This document shows positions 8,005-17,557 of a stretch of 64,000 bases of DNA, piece by piece (the stretch's first letter is position 1; every line of letters starts with the position of its first letter). Under the pieces are notes generated by a model. That model was not told where the DNA came from. It worked only from the letters and a program-made list of their open reading frames with translations, and made no database searches. The DNA is taken from positions 62,001 through 126,000 of the forward strand of contig JBHENC010000011.1 in NCBI GenBank assembly GCA_046262295.1. The letters are read 5' to 3'. The translations under genes were made by a program, and so were the position numbers. Source of the DNA: JBHENC01 sp046262295. GTDB lineage: Bacteria > Acidobacteriota > Blastocatellia > Pyrinomonadales > Pyrinomonadaceae.

Positions 8005-8326
8005 AACAACTCCGTATTATCAGTAGCCCTCGATTGAGATTCTAAAAGGATTCGGCGGGAAAATGAACGCCGCAAATTATTCTCGCCTAAATCGCCGCGC
8101 TTTGGTAGGATGCGCCGCGAAGCATTACCCGAACGCCTCGTTTGCCCGTCGTTCGTTTGGCTAAGATAGGCTACTCTCCGCCGTGCGCTATTGCAGTCTC
8201 GTACGTCATGCCCGCGCCGGAAACAATTGAAGCAGGCGGAAACGCGCATCGCAACAGATTCGATAGTTAGCTTTCGCGCGTTCCGGCCTTCTTTCATCTC
8301 TCACGAAAACTAAGGAGAATCCGACC
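8005..8326. other. Intergenic region between divergent genes
   Basis: This 322-bp region separates the PQQ-type gene (minus) from the lipoprotein gene (plus). A 98-codon open frame on the minus strand overlaps it but has an unnatural, Arg/Ser-rich composition with no family signal, and I do not annotate it. The two promoters must lie here; I see no convincing consensus pair. A good AAGGAGAA ribosome site at 8312-8319 serves the plus-strand gene. Confidence 0.5.
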
Positions 8327-8968
8327 ATGAAAAGAATCTTGCCCGCGTTGCTTGCCGCGCTCGCAGCCTTTGCCTGCGCCTGCCAACCCACGCCCCCAGT
8401 CACTAACACGAACACCAATACTATCGCTAACGCCAACACCAATACTGCCGCTAATACTGCCGCTAATACCAACGCTAATACTATCGCTAACGCCAACAAC
8501 GGGAACGGTAATGTTAACGCTAACGCTTCCAAGCTACTTCCGCCACTCAGCGGGTTAGTGCCTGCATACATACAAATCACTAACTTGACGCCCACCACGC
8601 ACGATAAATGCTGCATTAAAGTTGATCCAGATACTGTTAAGCTGGATGGTATAATGGATAGGGTGCTATGGATCGTCCATAATGAATGCGATGCGGCGGT
8701 GGGCGCACAGCTCATCATTGATGACTTCACAAACAAATCGGATCCAAACGATCATAGTCCGTTTGGCAATAGTCCTAGCAATAACAAATTCACCTTTAAG
8801 CTGAAACCCGGAGGGGGAAACGACTATAAAATCAGCGAACCCGGCAAGGGCAAGCCCGGCGCTAGTAATACGTACACATACACACTCAAAATCATCGGCA
8901 CGGACGGTAAAGACCGGGGTGTGCTAGACCCTGAAGTTGAAGTTGGCTTTGTGGGACTGAAGAAATAA
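8327..8968 (+). CDS. Lipoprotein with Asn/Thr/Ala-rich linker
   Basis: This 213-residue protein starts MKRILPALLAALAAFACACQ, a type II signal peptide with possible lipidated cysteines at 17 or 19. Residues 25-68 are almost only Asn, Thr and Ala in short repeats, a flexible linker seen in many lipoproteins of this phylum. The globular part (LVPAYIQITNLTP to the end) has a cupredoxin- or immunoglobulin-like look: KCCIKVDPDTVKLDG and later DYKISEPGKGKPGASNTYTY with many aromatic and polar strands, and the final VGFVGLKK. It has no recognised name. It is preceded by a strong ribosome site. Confidence 0.75.
   Translation: MKRILPALLAALAAFACACQPTPPVTNTNTNTIANANTNTAANTAANTNANTIANANNGNGNVNANASKLLPPLSGLVPAYIQITNLTPTTHDKCCIKVDPDTVKLDGIMDRVLWIVHNECDAAVGAQLIIDDFTNKSDPNDHSPFGNSPSNNKFTFKLKPGGGNDYKISEPGKGKPGASNTYTYTLKIIGTDGKDRGVLDPEVEVGFVGLKK
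8399..8530 (+). repeat. Low-complexity Asn-Thr-Ala coding repeat
   Basis: Units of the type AACACCAATACT and GCTAATACC repeat many times within the lipoprotein gene and encode NTNT and NANT runs. Such tracts are prone to expansion and contraction, so the linker length is likely to vary between strains. Confidence 0.7.
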
Positions 8969-9036
8969 CGGCAAACATTGCTTTGCCTGAAAGCAATTAA
9001 ACGAAGTGTGGGCGGCACGAATGTCATTCAAATTCG

Positions 9037-11625
9037 TCAGTTCGCCGTAGCGAACAAATCTTTGTATTCCGTCCGGTCGCGGAGAGCTTCCAGATCAGGA
9101 TCGCGCTCCGCTTCCGCGCGGCTGTGGCCCTGAGCCAGAGCTTGAGCCAAGCATTCTACTGCTTCGTCTATGTGCCCTGTGAGCGCGTATATCACAGCCT
9201 TCCCGTACATAAGCTTGGGACTATGCGGCTCAATCGTAATTGCGCGCTCAATCGTGGCTAACGCTTCTTGTCCGTTATTCAGCTTGGCATGGCAAATCGC
9301 CAATCGCCCGAGCAATTGCGCGTTATCCGGCCTAACATTCAAAGCTTCGTCTAACAGCTTGATTGCAAATTTGAACTGCTCCGCCGCATCTTGCTTCCTG
9401 CCTGTATGCAAATATGCGTCTCCCAGATTACGGTAACGGATGTCATGTTTGGGTTCTAGCTCGATAGCATTCTCGTATGCTTCTATCGCTTCGTCGTACC
9501 GCCCCAGATAAAAATAGTCATTGCCCAGATTGGAATACGCCATCGCCGCCGGATGAATCTCAATCGCGCGCCGGTGCATGGCGACGGCATCTTCGTAAAG
9601 TCCCAGCAGGCAGTACATCGCGCCGAGATTATCGTAGCCGTGATACTTATCCGGTTGAATCGTAATGACGCGGCGAAATTGTTCCGCCGCATCCTGATAG
9701 CGGCCAAGCGTATAGTAATAAATGCCCAGACGATTGTAGTTGTCCCAGTAGCCGGGACGAATCTCGATAGCTTTGTGGAAACAATCGAGCGCATCGTCCA
9801 TCGCGCCTTTCTGCATATAGCAGCGCGCGAGCCAGCGGTGCGCGTCGTCGTTTAAGGGTTGCAGTTCGATGGCGCGTGTGAACTCTTCGATGGCGCGGTC
9901 TATCCTTTCCGTGCCGTAGTAAGCCATCCCCATCGAAACGTGTACCTGCGCTAGATTGGGATCGAGCACAAGGGCGCGATCATTCGCCGCAAGCGCACGC
10001 GAAACCCAACTCTTGTCGTGCGTTGCCTCATACTTTAACCAGTAAGCTTCGCCAAGCCCGGCCTGCGCGAGCGCGAAGTGCGGATCAATCTTGAGCGCCT
10101 GTTCAAACATATCAATGGCGAAGTCTATGTTCCGGTTGATCTCGCGCCGTTCGAGAAAAGCGCGTCCCTTCGAGTAACGCTCGAAGGCTGTGATGTTCAA
10201 CGTCGCGGGACGCGCTATGTCGCCGCGCACTTCGCTGGAAATGTTCACCTTGAGTGCGGCGGCGACGCCTCTGCACACGCCGTCTTGAATGTCGAAAAGA
10301 TTCTCTTCGTCGCCGCGATATTGTTCGCCCCAGATCACGCGCCCGCTCTCCACGTCAATGAGCCGCGCCATAATGCCTATCTTCTGTCCGGCACGCATCA
10401 CCTCGCCTTCCAGCAAAATTGTCGCGCCCAGATTCCCGGCGAGCGTCCGCGCATCGTCGCCGCCCCTGTTGTCAACGCGCCCCGCGCCAGCCGCTTTCGA
10501 TAAGACAGACAGATTATTAATCTTCGCCAGATCGGTTGTGATCGCGTAGGCGAGGCCGACGCCAATGAAGGTTTCGCTTTCCTGCGAGTTGATAGCTTCG
10601 AGCGGCATCACGAGAATTTTCGGGGGCGTGTGCGTCTCCGCCAGAGTCGTAATGTAGGAAGCAGGCGGCGGTGAGGGTTTTCGCTGCGGCGCTCGCGCAG
10701 GCTTGGAGATGAAGGGCATCGTCGGCGCGAGTTCTTCCGGTTTGTGCAGACTTGCCGCCAACTCATTTTTGATCGCCTGCAATTCCCGCTTTACTTCGGC
10801 AAACGATGCGATGCGCCGTGCATGATCCTTTTCCAGCAAGCGGCCTAATAAAGCGGCGACGCTCCAAGGCAAATCCGGCGGCAGCGCGTCTACGTTAGCC
10901 GCGTCGCCGTCGCTGATTGCGGCGGCGATTTCATACGAGTTTGCGCCGTGAAACGGATGCCAGCCGATTATCAGTTCGTAGAGCACTATGCCGAAGCAAA
11001 AAATGTCTGTGCGCTCGTCAATCGCTTCATGGCGCAGTTGCTCCGGCGACATATAGGCGAGCGTGCCGACGAGTGCGCCCGAATCGGTCAGGCTTTCGTT
11101 TGGCATCCGCTCATCAAACTCGCGCACGCTGTTTTGCAGTAAACGCGCCACACCGAAATCAAGCAGTTTTACCTGATGCGAATCTGTCAGGAGAATATTT
11201 TCCGGTTTGATGTCGCGGTGAATGATGCCCTGCGCGTGCGCGGCGGCGAGCGCGTCCGAAGTTTGCATCGCGGCTTCGATTATCTGTTCGTAAGGCAGCT
11301 CGCGCGTGCGTATGAAATCGCGCAGACTGCGTCCACGAACGTATTCCATGACGATGTAGGCGTGCTCGTCTGTTTCGCCTATTTCGTAGATCGTCACAAT
11401 GTTCGGATGATTAACGCAGCAGGCGGAGCGTGCTTCGCGCAGAAACCGTTTGCGCGCGTCGGCGGGGCGGTGCTCGAGCCTTTGCTGCGTGATGAACTTG
11501 ATCGCTACCGTTCGCAGTAACTTTTGATCCTGCGCTTCGTAGACTTCGCCCATCCCGCCGCTGCCAATCTGCGCGCGGATCAGGTAATGAGCGAAACAAA
11601 TTCCGGGAGCAATCACCATGCTCAC
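9037..11625 (-). CDS. Ser/Thr protein kinase with TolB/FlgO-like and TPR domains
   Basis: The 862-residue protein has an N-terminal eukaryotic-type kinase domain (about residues 13-270): IGSGGMGEVYEA glycine loop, VAIKF lysine, HRDIKPENILL catalytic loop and LDFGVARLL. After a Pro-rich linker, residues 335-450 (LVMPLEAINSQESETFIGVGLAYAITTDLAKI) resemble the TolB-N/FlgO-like module often placed between kinase and repeats in this group. From about 465 to 830 there are eight or more TPR units (e.g. AIELQPLNDDAHRWLARCYMQKG pattern). There is no obvious transmembrane helix, so the protein is probably cytoplasmic. It stands alone between divergent genes; its substrate is unknown. Confidence 0.9.
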   Translation of the reverse strand: MSMVIAPGICFAHYLIRAQIGSGGMGEVYEAQDQKLLRTVAIKFITQQRLEHRPADARKRFLREARSACCVNHPNIVTIYEIGETDEHAYIVMEYVRGRSLRDFIRTRELPYEQIIEAAMQTSDALAAAHAQGIIHRDIKPENILLTDSHQVKLLDFGVARLLQNSVREFDERMPNESLTDSGALVGTLAYMSPEQLRHEAIDERTDIFCFGIVLYELIIGWHPFHGANSYEIAAAISDGDAANVDALPPDLPWSVAALLGRLLEKDHARRIASFAEVKRELQAIKNELAASLHKPEELAPTMPFISKPARAPQRKPSPPPASYITTLAETHTPPKILVMPLEAINSQESETFIGVGLAYAITTDLAKINNLSVLSKAAGAGRVDNRGGDDARTLAGNLGATILLEGEVMRAGQKIGIMARLIDVESGRVIWGEQYRGDEENLFDIQDGVCRGVAAALKVNISSEVRGDIARPATLNITAFERYSKGRAFLERREINRNIDFAIDMFEQALKIDPHFALAQAGLGEAYWLKYEATHDKSWVSRALAANDRALVLDPNLAQVHVSMGMAYYGTERIDRAIEEFTRAIELQPLNDDAHRWLARCYMQKGAMDDALDCFHKAIEIRPGYWDNYNRLGIYYYTLGRYQDAAEQFRRVITIQPDKYHGYDNLGAMYCLLGLYEDAVAMHRRAIEIHPAAMAYSNLGNDYFYLGRYDEAIEAYENAIELEPKHDIRYRNLGDAYLHTGRKQDAAEQFKFAIKLLDEALNVRPDNAQLLGRLAICHAKLNNGQEALATIERAITIEPHSPKLMYGKAVIYALTGHIDEAVECLAQALAQGHSRAEAERDPDLEALRDRTEYKDLFATAN

Positions 11626-11869
11626 TCCAAGCCTTCTATCACACAGAATTACCGAGCGGCAGGAGTATACTCCGATGAAAGTTCAACGAACATTGTTGAC
11701 GCAGTTTTGCCGCGCACTTTGCACTTTTTCGTTGATATTCTGTCGCTTTCTACGCCGAGCCTTAGCTGCCAGCAAGTGAAAATATGCTTTCTCGCCGCTC
11801 ATGATGTAAAATATCACCTGTCTCCACAATGCTTTTCCCTGACACATTCTATCTTAGGAGTATTCACGA

Positions 11870-13219
11870 ATGAAGATGTTATTACTCATCGCGCTCGCGT
11901 TGTGCCTGCCCGTCGTTGGCTTCGCGCAACAAAAGTCCGAGCGCAAACTTTTTCCGTACAAATATACGATTGACGATTTGCCGAACGGCCTGCGTCTTAT
12001 CACTGTTCCGACCGATTACCCGAACCTCGTCGCGTCCTACATCGTCGTCTCGACGGGTTCGCGCAACGAAATCGAAGCGGGCAAGAGCGGCTACGCGCAT
12101 CTCTTCGAGCACCTGATGTTTCGCGGAAGCGAAAACTTTTCGCCCGCACAGCGCGACACGATCTTAAAGCGCGCCGGTGCGTCTTCCAACGCTTACACAA
12201 CGGACGACCGCACGGTTTATCATGAAGTCTTCTCGAAAGAAGATTTGGATAAAGTCGTGCAGCTTGAGGCGGATCGCTTCCAGCATCTCAAGTACGAACC
12301 GGCGGCGTACAAAACCGAGACGCGCGCGGTGCTCGGCGAGTACAACAAAAACAGCGCCAACCCGCAAAGAAAGATTTTTGAAGTCCTGCGCGAAACCGCC
12401 TATAAGCAGCACACTTATTCGCACACGACGATGGGCTATATCAAAGATATCGAAGATATGCCCAATCAATACGATTACAGTCTGGAATTCTACAAGCGTT
12501 ACTATCGCCCGGAATACACGACCATCGTGCTCGTCGGCGACGTGACACGCGAACGCGCGCTCTCGCTTGTGCAAAAGAATTTTAGCGACTGGAAGCGCGG
12601 CAACTATGCGCCGCAGATACCGCTCGAGCCTGCGCAAACAGAACCACGCACCGCACACATTGATTGGACATCGCCGACCTTGCCTTACGTCGTCGTCGGA
12701 TTTCGCGCTCCCGCCTATTCCGATGTCAACAAGGAAAAGGCCGCGCTCGATCTGCTCGCGCCCATCGCTTTCGGCGAAAACTCCGAACTCTATCAACGCC
12801 TCGTATTGAAAGAGCAGAAGGTGGATGCGCTCGATCTGTCGCTCGAAAATCGCGCCGACCCGGAGCTGTTCGTCGTCGTCGCGCGCGTTAAGAATCCGAA
12901 GGATATGGACGACGTGCGCAACCAGATTCTGGCGACATTCAAACGCTACGCGACGGAACTCGTGCCGCAGCCGAAACTCGATTCGACGCGCTCGCGCCTG
13001 CGCTACGGTTTCGCGTTGGCGCTCGATAGCTCGGAAGCGATAGCGGGCGCGCTCGCGGAATTCATCGCGCTGCGCCGCACGCCGGAGACAATCAACAAAC
13101 TGTTTGCGCTTTACGAACAGGTGACGCCCGCAGACGTGCGCGCCGCCGCCGCGCGCTACTTCGTTGACAACAATCGCACTATCGTCACGCTGACGGCGAG
13201 CAATGGAGGTGCGAAATAA
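11870..13219 (+). CDS. M16 family zinc peptidase (catalytic subunit type)
   Basis: This 449-residue protein begins with a signal peptide (LLLIALALCLPVVGFAQ) and carries the M16 inverted zinc motif HLFEH at about residue 77, with the distal glutamate in ETRAVLGEYNKN some 70 residues later, and the second-domain VPYVVVGF-like region. M16 enzymes degrade short peptides; the layout of one active and one inactive subunit is common. The stop overlaps the next gene start (TAATG), so the two are coupled and probably form a heterodimer in the periplasm. A good Shine-Dalgarno (TTAGGAG) precedes the ATG. Confidence 0.9.
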   Translation: MKMLLLIALALCLPVVGFAQQKSERKLFPYKYTIDDLPNGLRLITVPTDYPNLVASYIVVSTGSRNEIEAGKSGYAHLFEHLMFRGSENFSPAQRDTILKRAGASSNAYTTDDRTVYHEVFSKEDLDKVVQLEADRFQHLKYEPAAYKTETRAVLGEYNKNSANPQRKIFEVLRETAYKQHTYSHTTMGYIKDIEDMPNQYDYSLEFYKRYYRPEYTTIVLVGDVTRERALSLVQKNFSDWKRGNYAPQIPLEPAQTEPRTAHIDWTSPTLPYVVVGFRAPAYSDVNKEKAALDLLAPIAFGENSELYQRLVLKEQKVDALDLSLENRADPELFVVVARVKNPKDMDDVRNQILATFKRYATELVPQPKLDSTRSRLRYGFALALDSSEAIAGALAEFIALRRTPETINKLFALYEQVTPADVRAAAARYFVDNNRTIVTLTASNGGAK

Positions 13220-14790
13220 TGCGTCGAGTTCAAACAATCTTACTTGCGATTTTTCTTATGACACTTTTCGTGATGGATACTGCCGCCCAAAGAACTGCTA
13301 GACCGGGCAAACGCAAACAACCCACGCCAATTGCTGACACAATCGAAATGCTTACTGGTAGTAATGCGGTGAAACCAGAAGTGCTGCAACCCAATCGCGC
13401 GCCGCTCGTCACCTTTCGCTTACTATTTAAGACCGGCGCGGCCTATGATCCGCCGGGCAAAGAAGGCGTTGCCGCGTTGACCGCCGCGATGCTTGCCGGA
13501 GGCGGTTCACGCGCACTCTCTTACGATCAAATCGTCGAAGCGATGTATCCGTTGGCGACATCCTTCGGCTCGCAAGTTGATAAAGAGATGACCGTCTTCA
13601 CGGGCACGACGCACGTTGACAATCTCGACCGCTACTACGGCTTAATCAGCCAGATGCTGCTTGATCCCGGCTTTCGTCAGGATGATTTCACGCGCCTGAA
13701 AACCGACGCGCTCAATTTTCTGAAGACTTCCCTGCGCGAGAACAACGACGAAGAGTTAGGCAAGGAAGAACTCTACAATCTAATCTACGCCGGAAAGCCT
13801 TACGGCCATCACAACGCGGGCACGGTCAGCTCGCTCGAAAAATTAACGCTCGAAGACGTGCGCGATTTTTACAAAAAGAATTACACGCGCGCCAACTTCG
13901 TGCCCGGACTCGCGGGCGGTTATCCGGCGGCGTTCCCGAAAAAGATCGAAGCGGACTTTGCAAAACTTCCGGCCTCGCCGACGAGCACGGCAAAAGCGGA
14001 AACTCCGCAGCTTGCGCCGGGCACGCACATCGAGATCATCAAACGTGAAACACGTTCGACGGCGATCTCGATGGGCTTTCCGATCAGCGTCAAACGCGGC
14101 GATGCAGATTGGCCGGCACTCGCCCTCGTTGCCTCTTATCTCGGGCAACACCGCTCGTCGAACAGTTATCTTTACCAGCGCCTGCGTGAAGCGCGCGGCC
14201 TCAACTATGGCGATTATGCTTATATAGAATATTTCCCGCGCGGTATGTTTCGTTCCCAGCCGGAACCGAATCTGGCGCGTTCGTCGCAAATCTTTCAAAT
14301 CTGGATTCGTCCCGTCGAACCCAAAAACGCGCACTTCGCGCTACGCGCCGCGCTCTACGAGTTCGATAAATTAGTGCGCGACGGAATGTCGCAGGAAGCC
14401 TTTGAAGCGACGCGCGAGTTTTTGTCTAAATACTCGAACGTGCTGACGCAGACGCAGGACGCGCAACTCGGCTACGCGCTCGATAGCCGCTACTACAACA
14501 CGAAGAATTTCAACGCCTACGTCCGCGAAAGCCTTGCCAAACTCACGCGCGAAGACGTGAACCGCGCCATCCAAAAGCATCTCAAATCGAGCGCGATGCA
14601 AATCGTGATGGTCACGAAAGACGCCGAAGCCCTGCGCGACGCGATTGCGGGCAACAAGCCTTCGCCGATTATTTATAATTCGCCGAAGCCGAAAGAGATT
14701 ACCGACGAAGACAAAGTAATCGAAGCGTACAAAATCAACGTCAAGCCGGAAGACATCAACATCGTTCCGGTCGAACGAATCTTTCAGTAA
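13219..14790 (+). CDS. M16 family protein lacking the zinc motif (non-catalytic partner)
   Basis: This 523-residue protein is homologous to M16 peptidases (VTFRLLFKTGAAYDPPGKEGVA, then GTTHVDNLDRYYGLISQML and, in the second half, GLNYGDYAYIEYFP), but the position of HxxEH is occupied by GVAALTAAM, so it cannot bind zinc in the normal way. It begins with a signal peptide and is coupled to the active subunit upstream. By analogy with other M16 pairs it likely supplies the second half of the chamber and helps hold substrate. An intrinsic terminator candidate follows. Confidence 0.85.
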   Translation: MRRVQTILLAIFLMTLFVMDTAAQRTARPGKRKQPTPIADTIEMLTGSNAVKPEVLQPNRAPLVTFRLLFKTGAAYDPPGKEGVAALTAAMLAGGGSRALSYDQIVEAMYPLATSFGSQVDKEMTVFTGTTHVDNLDRYYGLISQMLLDPGFRQDDFTRLKTDALNFLKTSLRENNDEELGKEELYNLIYAGKPYGHHNAGTVSSLEKLTLEDVRDFYKKNYTRANFVPGLAGGYPAAFPKKIEADFAKLPASPTSTAKAETPQLAPGTHIEIIKRETRSTAISMGFPISVKRGDADWPALALVASYLGQHRSSNSYLYQRLREARGLNYGDYAYIEYFPRGMFRSQPEPNLARSSQIFQIWIRPVEPKNAHFALRAALYEFDKLVRDGMSQEAFEATREFLSKYSNVLTQTQDAQLGYALDSRYYNTKNFNAYVRESLAKLTREDVNRAIQKHLKSSAMQIVMVTKDAEALRDAIAGNKPSPIIYNSPKPKEITDEDKVIEAYKINVKPEDINIVPVERIFQ

Positions 14791-14812
14791 GTGACGCATT
14801 CAACGAACGGCG

Positions 14813-14851
14813 AAAGCAGCAGCGGGGAGTAATCCTCGCCGCTGCTTTTTA
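14813..14851. terminator. Candidate intrinsic terminator between convergent genes
   Basis: A GC-rich hairpin (AGCAGC arm with internal mismatch, loop TAAT, then GCCGCTGCT) ends in TTTTT. It lies between the stop of the M16 partner (plus) and the stop of the DUF5916 protein (minus), and an A-run on the other side would make it serve both directions. Confidence 0.6.
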
Positions 14852-14872
14852 GTGTGCCGTCAATGTTAGGAA

Positions 14873-17437
14873 TCAGCCGAAGCTGCGGCGGAAGAGGTAA
14901 GACATTTTGATGAAGAAGGTGCGCCCGTTGCGGCGCAGCCCCGGCTCAAGCTGGCCTGTGAAGGGAGAAAAGCCGTTGCGTTGCAGGTCGTCGTTGTAGC
15001 CTAAGAAGAACGCCGTGCCGGGACCCGGCGTGTAGCCCAAAAGCAGTTGGGCGCGCAACGAGGCTTGCAGCGTGTCGTAATCCACGCGCGCTCTGACAGA
15101 CGTGAAACGGGAAAATTGATAGGTTGTGCGCAGCGCAAAGATATTTTCGTCGAAGGCGATGCGATTCGTGTCAACGCGGCGCAGTTTGCTTTTCGTGTAC
15201 TCGAGCGACGCGCGCAACGCGGCTGTCGGTTTGTATTCAATCTCGGCGTCTATATTCAACAGATTCCCCGCGCCGGGATCGAGCGGCGAAGTGGGATTGC
15301 GTAGCGCGGCGGGGCTGACTCGCGGAAAGCGCGCGCCTGCACCGAAATCGAAATCGAACACGTGGCGGTCTAGGACGACGCGAAAGTTAGCCGAATATTT
15401 TTGGCTCGGCCGCGTGTTGCCGAAGAAGATAAAGCTCGTTTTATACGTCGAACGCTCTGCGTCGTCGCCCGCAAAGGCTGCCCGACAATTCCCGGCCAGC
15501 ACGCACGGCGCAGTTCTTTTCGTGCCGAACTCTTCTTCAAAAATCCGCTCGTAAGCTTTGCGGAAACCGAAGCCGATGTTTGTCTGGCGTTGCAAACTGA
15601 AGTTCACCTGCGGCTGAAGATCGAAACGCTGGGAACGTCCCTGAAAATCAAAACCCGCGCTCAAACCGTTCGTCACGCGCCATGAGATAAGCCGCGCTTT
15701 CGGGTTCGGATCGGTGCTGTAACGTAAAAAGAAATTTTCCTGATTGGTGTTGGTGCGCGGCGTAAAACCAACGTCGGCGCGGTAATCGCGCGTGCGCCCG
15801 CTGCCCTGCAATTGATAACCGTAATTGCGCCGTGTGAAATCGTAGCGATAAAAATAGCCGAAGCCGTTGCCGCTGCGAAAAGTGTTTTGGCCGAGATCGG
15901 CGTCACGAAAAAAGCGGCGCGAGGCTGTGCCGACGACTTGAAAGTTGAAGAAGGCTTGCGGGCTTACGCGAAAGCGCCCGTCAACGCCGCCGAGATTATT
16001 GCGTCGCTCTATGAAATTATAGGTCGTCGCAATCATTCCGATGTTCGAGTCCTTGCCGACATCGCGCTTCAGTCGAAAAACACCGATGGCCGCGTTTTTG
16101 CCGACGAAGTCTGCGAAGGGGCGTTGGCGCGGAAAGCGGGGCGGGTCGGCGCGGTCTTCTTCGCTGAAATTGCCGGGTGCGTTGTCGGAAGCTAAAAGTA
16201 GGCCAAAGGTATTGCGCCCGCGCTTGCCCGTCAGCTTCACGGCATAATCAGGATCAACGATGGCGCGCGTGTTGAGCGTGTCAAGCGGCGTGTCGAAGAT
16301 ATCCACGCCTTCGAGAAAGAAGGGGCGCTTCTCTTCAAAGAAGATCGGGAAACGCTGGTTCGCGGTGACGATTGTTTGATCTGCTTCGACCTGCGCAAAA
16401 TCCGGGTTCACGGCGAAATCCAAGGTTACGGTGGGCGTCAAACTGAATTTCCCGGTGAGTCCCGGATCGAATTTAACGGGGCCGTTGACCATCCGCCCGG
16501 CATCGGGAATGCAGGTGTCGTTCGGCGCGGTGCATGGCGGCTGGGCGCGCCTGCGTCTGCCTGTTTCCGAAAGCGTGAGGCTCGGAATTAATTCCAGCGT
16601 GCGCTCCGTCGAGATGCCTTCAAAGCCTGTGAGACGGCCTTCCTGATTGAGTGTGCCCGATTGGTTGCGCGAAAGCGGCATCCATGAATCAAGCTCGCCG
16701 TTGAAGCGTTGGATTTTACGAAAGAAGTGCGCGCCCCAAATTTTGCCTTTGCCCGCTTCATAGCGCAGCGATTTGAAGGGAATCGCCACTTCGACGGTGT
16801 AGCCGTCATCCGTCATCACGCCTTTGGATTCCATCACCAGATCAACGCTGAAATCCTCGCCGCTTCCTTCGGTTCTGACGCCATCGGCCTGCACGCCCAG
16901 AGCGTTGAAGAACATCTGGTAAGCGCGCCGCTGATCGTTGAAGGTGTCCAGAGTAAAGCCTATGTAGTCGTCGTTGAAAATGCCGTCGCGCCGGGCAATC
17001 GTCGCGCGCACTTTCGCCGGATCGTCAAAAGCGTGTAAGCCGAAATAAAGAAACTTCGAGTCGTAGCCGATTAGAACTTCGGAGGGTTTCGAGGGCGCGA
17101 TGTTATCGCCGGGCTGCACTTGCAGGAAGTCTTTGATGCGCGCAGCCTGCTTCCAGACTTCATCATCGAGTTTGCCGTCAATCACGGGCGGCTGCTCGAA
17201 ACGCACGAGGCGCACGGGCTGGTGCTTTTCCGGCGGCAACGCAGTCGCTCCCGTTTTTGCATCGCTCAAAATATCGTTGCCGGAGCGCGTTTCGGTCTTC
17301 GTTTCGGTGGACGTTTGCGGCGTCTGGTTGACTGACGCCTGTGCCCGCACGCGGACAACCGGCGCGCTTAATAGCACGAACGCAAGCATCAGGATTATTT
17401 TATTAATGATTGAACTCACAGAGTCGCTTTCCCGCAC
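14873..17437 (-). CDS. CBM9-like / DUF5916 outer-membrane protein
   Basis: This 854-residue protein opens with a membrane-spanning signal (IINKIILMLAFVLLSAPVVRVRAQ), then a family-9-like carbohydrate-binding fold at about residues 75-240 (PVIDGKLDDEVWKQAARI, with YFGLHAFDD later), and a long strand-rich C-terminal half that ends in KMSYLFRRSFG, a typical beta-barrel terminus with a final aromatic. The N-terminal part plus barrel is the DUF5916 layout. It probably sits in the outer membrane and may bind glycans. No ligand can be assigned. The region 17438-17557 between it and the next gene shows nothing notable. Confidence 0.85.
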   Translation of the reverse strand: MRESDSVSSIINKIILMLAFVLLSAPVVRVRAQASVNQTPQTSTETKTETRSGNDILSDAKTGATALPPEKHQPVRLVRFEQPPVIDGKLDDEVWKQAARIKDFLQVQPGDNIAPSKPSEVLIGYDSKFLYFGLHAFDDPAKVRATIARRDGIFNDDYIGFTLDTFNDQRRAYQMFFNALGVQADGVRTEGSGEDFSVDLVMESKGVMTDDGYTVEVAIPFKSLRYEAGKGKIWGAHFFRKIQRFNGELDSWMPLSRNQSGTLNQEGRLTGFEGISTERTLELIPSLTLSETGRRRRAQPPCTAPNDTCIPDAGRMVNGPVKFDPGLTGKFSLTPTVTLDFAVNPDFAQVEADQTIVTANQRFPIFFEEKRPFFLEGVDIFDTPLDTLNTRAIVDPDYAVKLTGKRGRNTFGLLLASDNAPGNFSEEDRADPPRFPRQRPFADFVGKNAAIGVFRLKRDVGKDSNIGMIATTYNFIERRNNLGGVDGRFRVSPQAFFNFQVVGTASRRFFRDADLGQNTFRSGNGFGYFYRYDFTRRNYGYQLQGSGRTRDYRADVGFTPRTNTNQENFFLRYSTDPNPKARLISWRVTNGLSAGFDFQGRSQRFDLQPQVNFSLQRQTNIGFGFRKAYERIFEEEFGTKRTAPCVLAGNCRAAFAGDDAERSTYKTSFIFFGNTRPSQKYSANFRVVLDRHVFDFDFGAGARFPRVSPAALRNPTSPLDPGAGNLLNIDAEIEYKPTAALRASLEYTKSKLRRVDTNRIAFDENIFALRTTYQFSRFTSVRARVDYDTLQASLRAQLLLGYTPGPGTAFFLGYNDDLQRNGFSPFTGQLEPGLRRNGRTFFIKMSYLFRRSFG

Positions 17438-17557
17438 CGCTGAATGTTTAGATGACTTTAACAGGCCGAGTCTATTGTTTAGCCTTCAACGCGCCCCGCC
17501 AAAGAAAAGTTTCATTATTCGGCGCGGCAACTTTTCCCGTCGCCGCGCTGCAATTTT

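Noticed and set aside
8001..8297. 98-codon minus-strand frame before the lipoprotein gene
   Set aside because: Composition is unlike a real protein, no family signal, and it overlaps the start of the propeller gene.
8399..8530. Repeat tract considered as a CRISPR or tandem array
   Set aside because: It is coding Asn/Thr/Ala low complexity, with no spacers or constant repeat length.
12164..13237. 357-codon minus-strand frame opposite the M16 gene
   Set aside because: Long only because of codon bias on the sense strand; the M16 gene in the other strand has clear motifs and a signal peptide.
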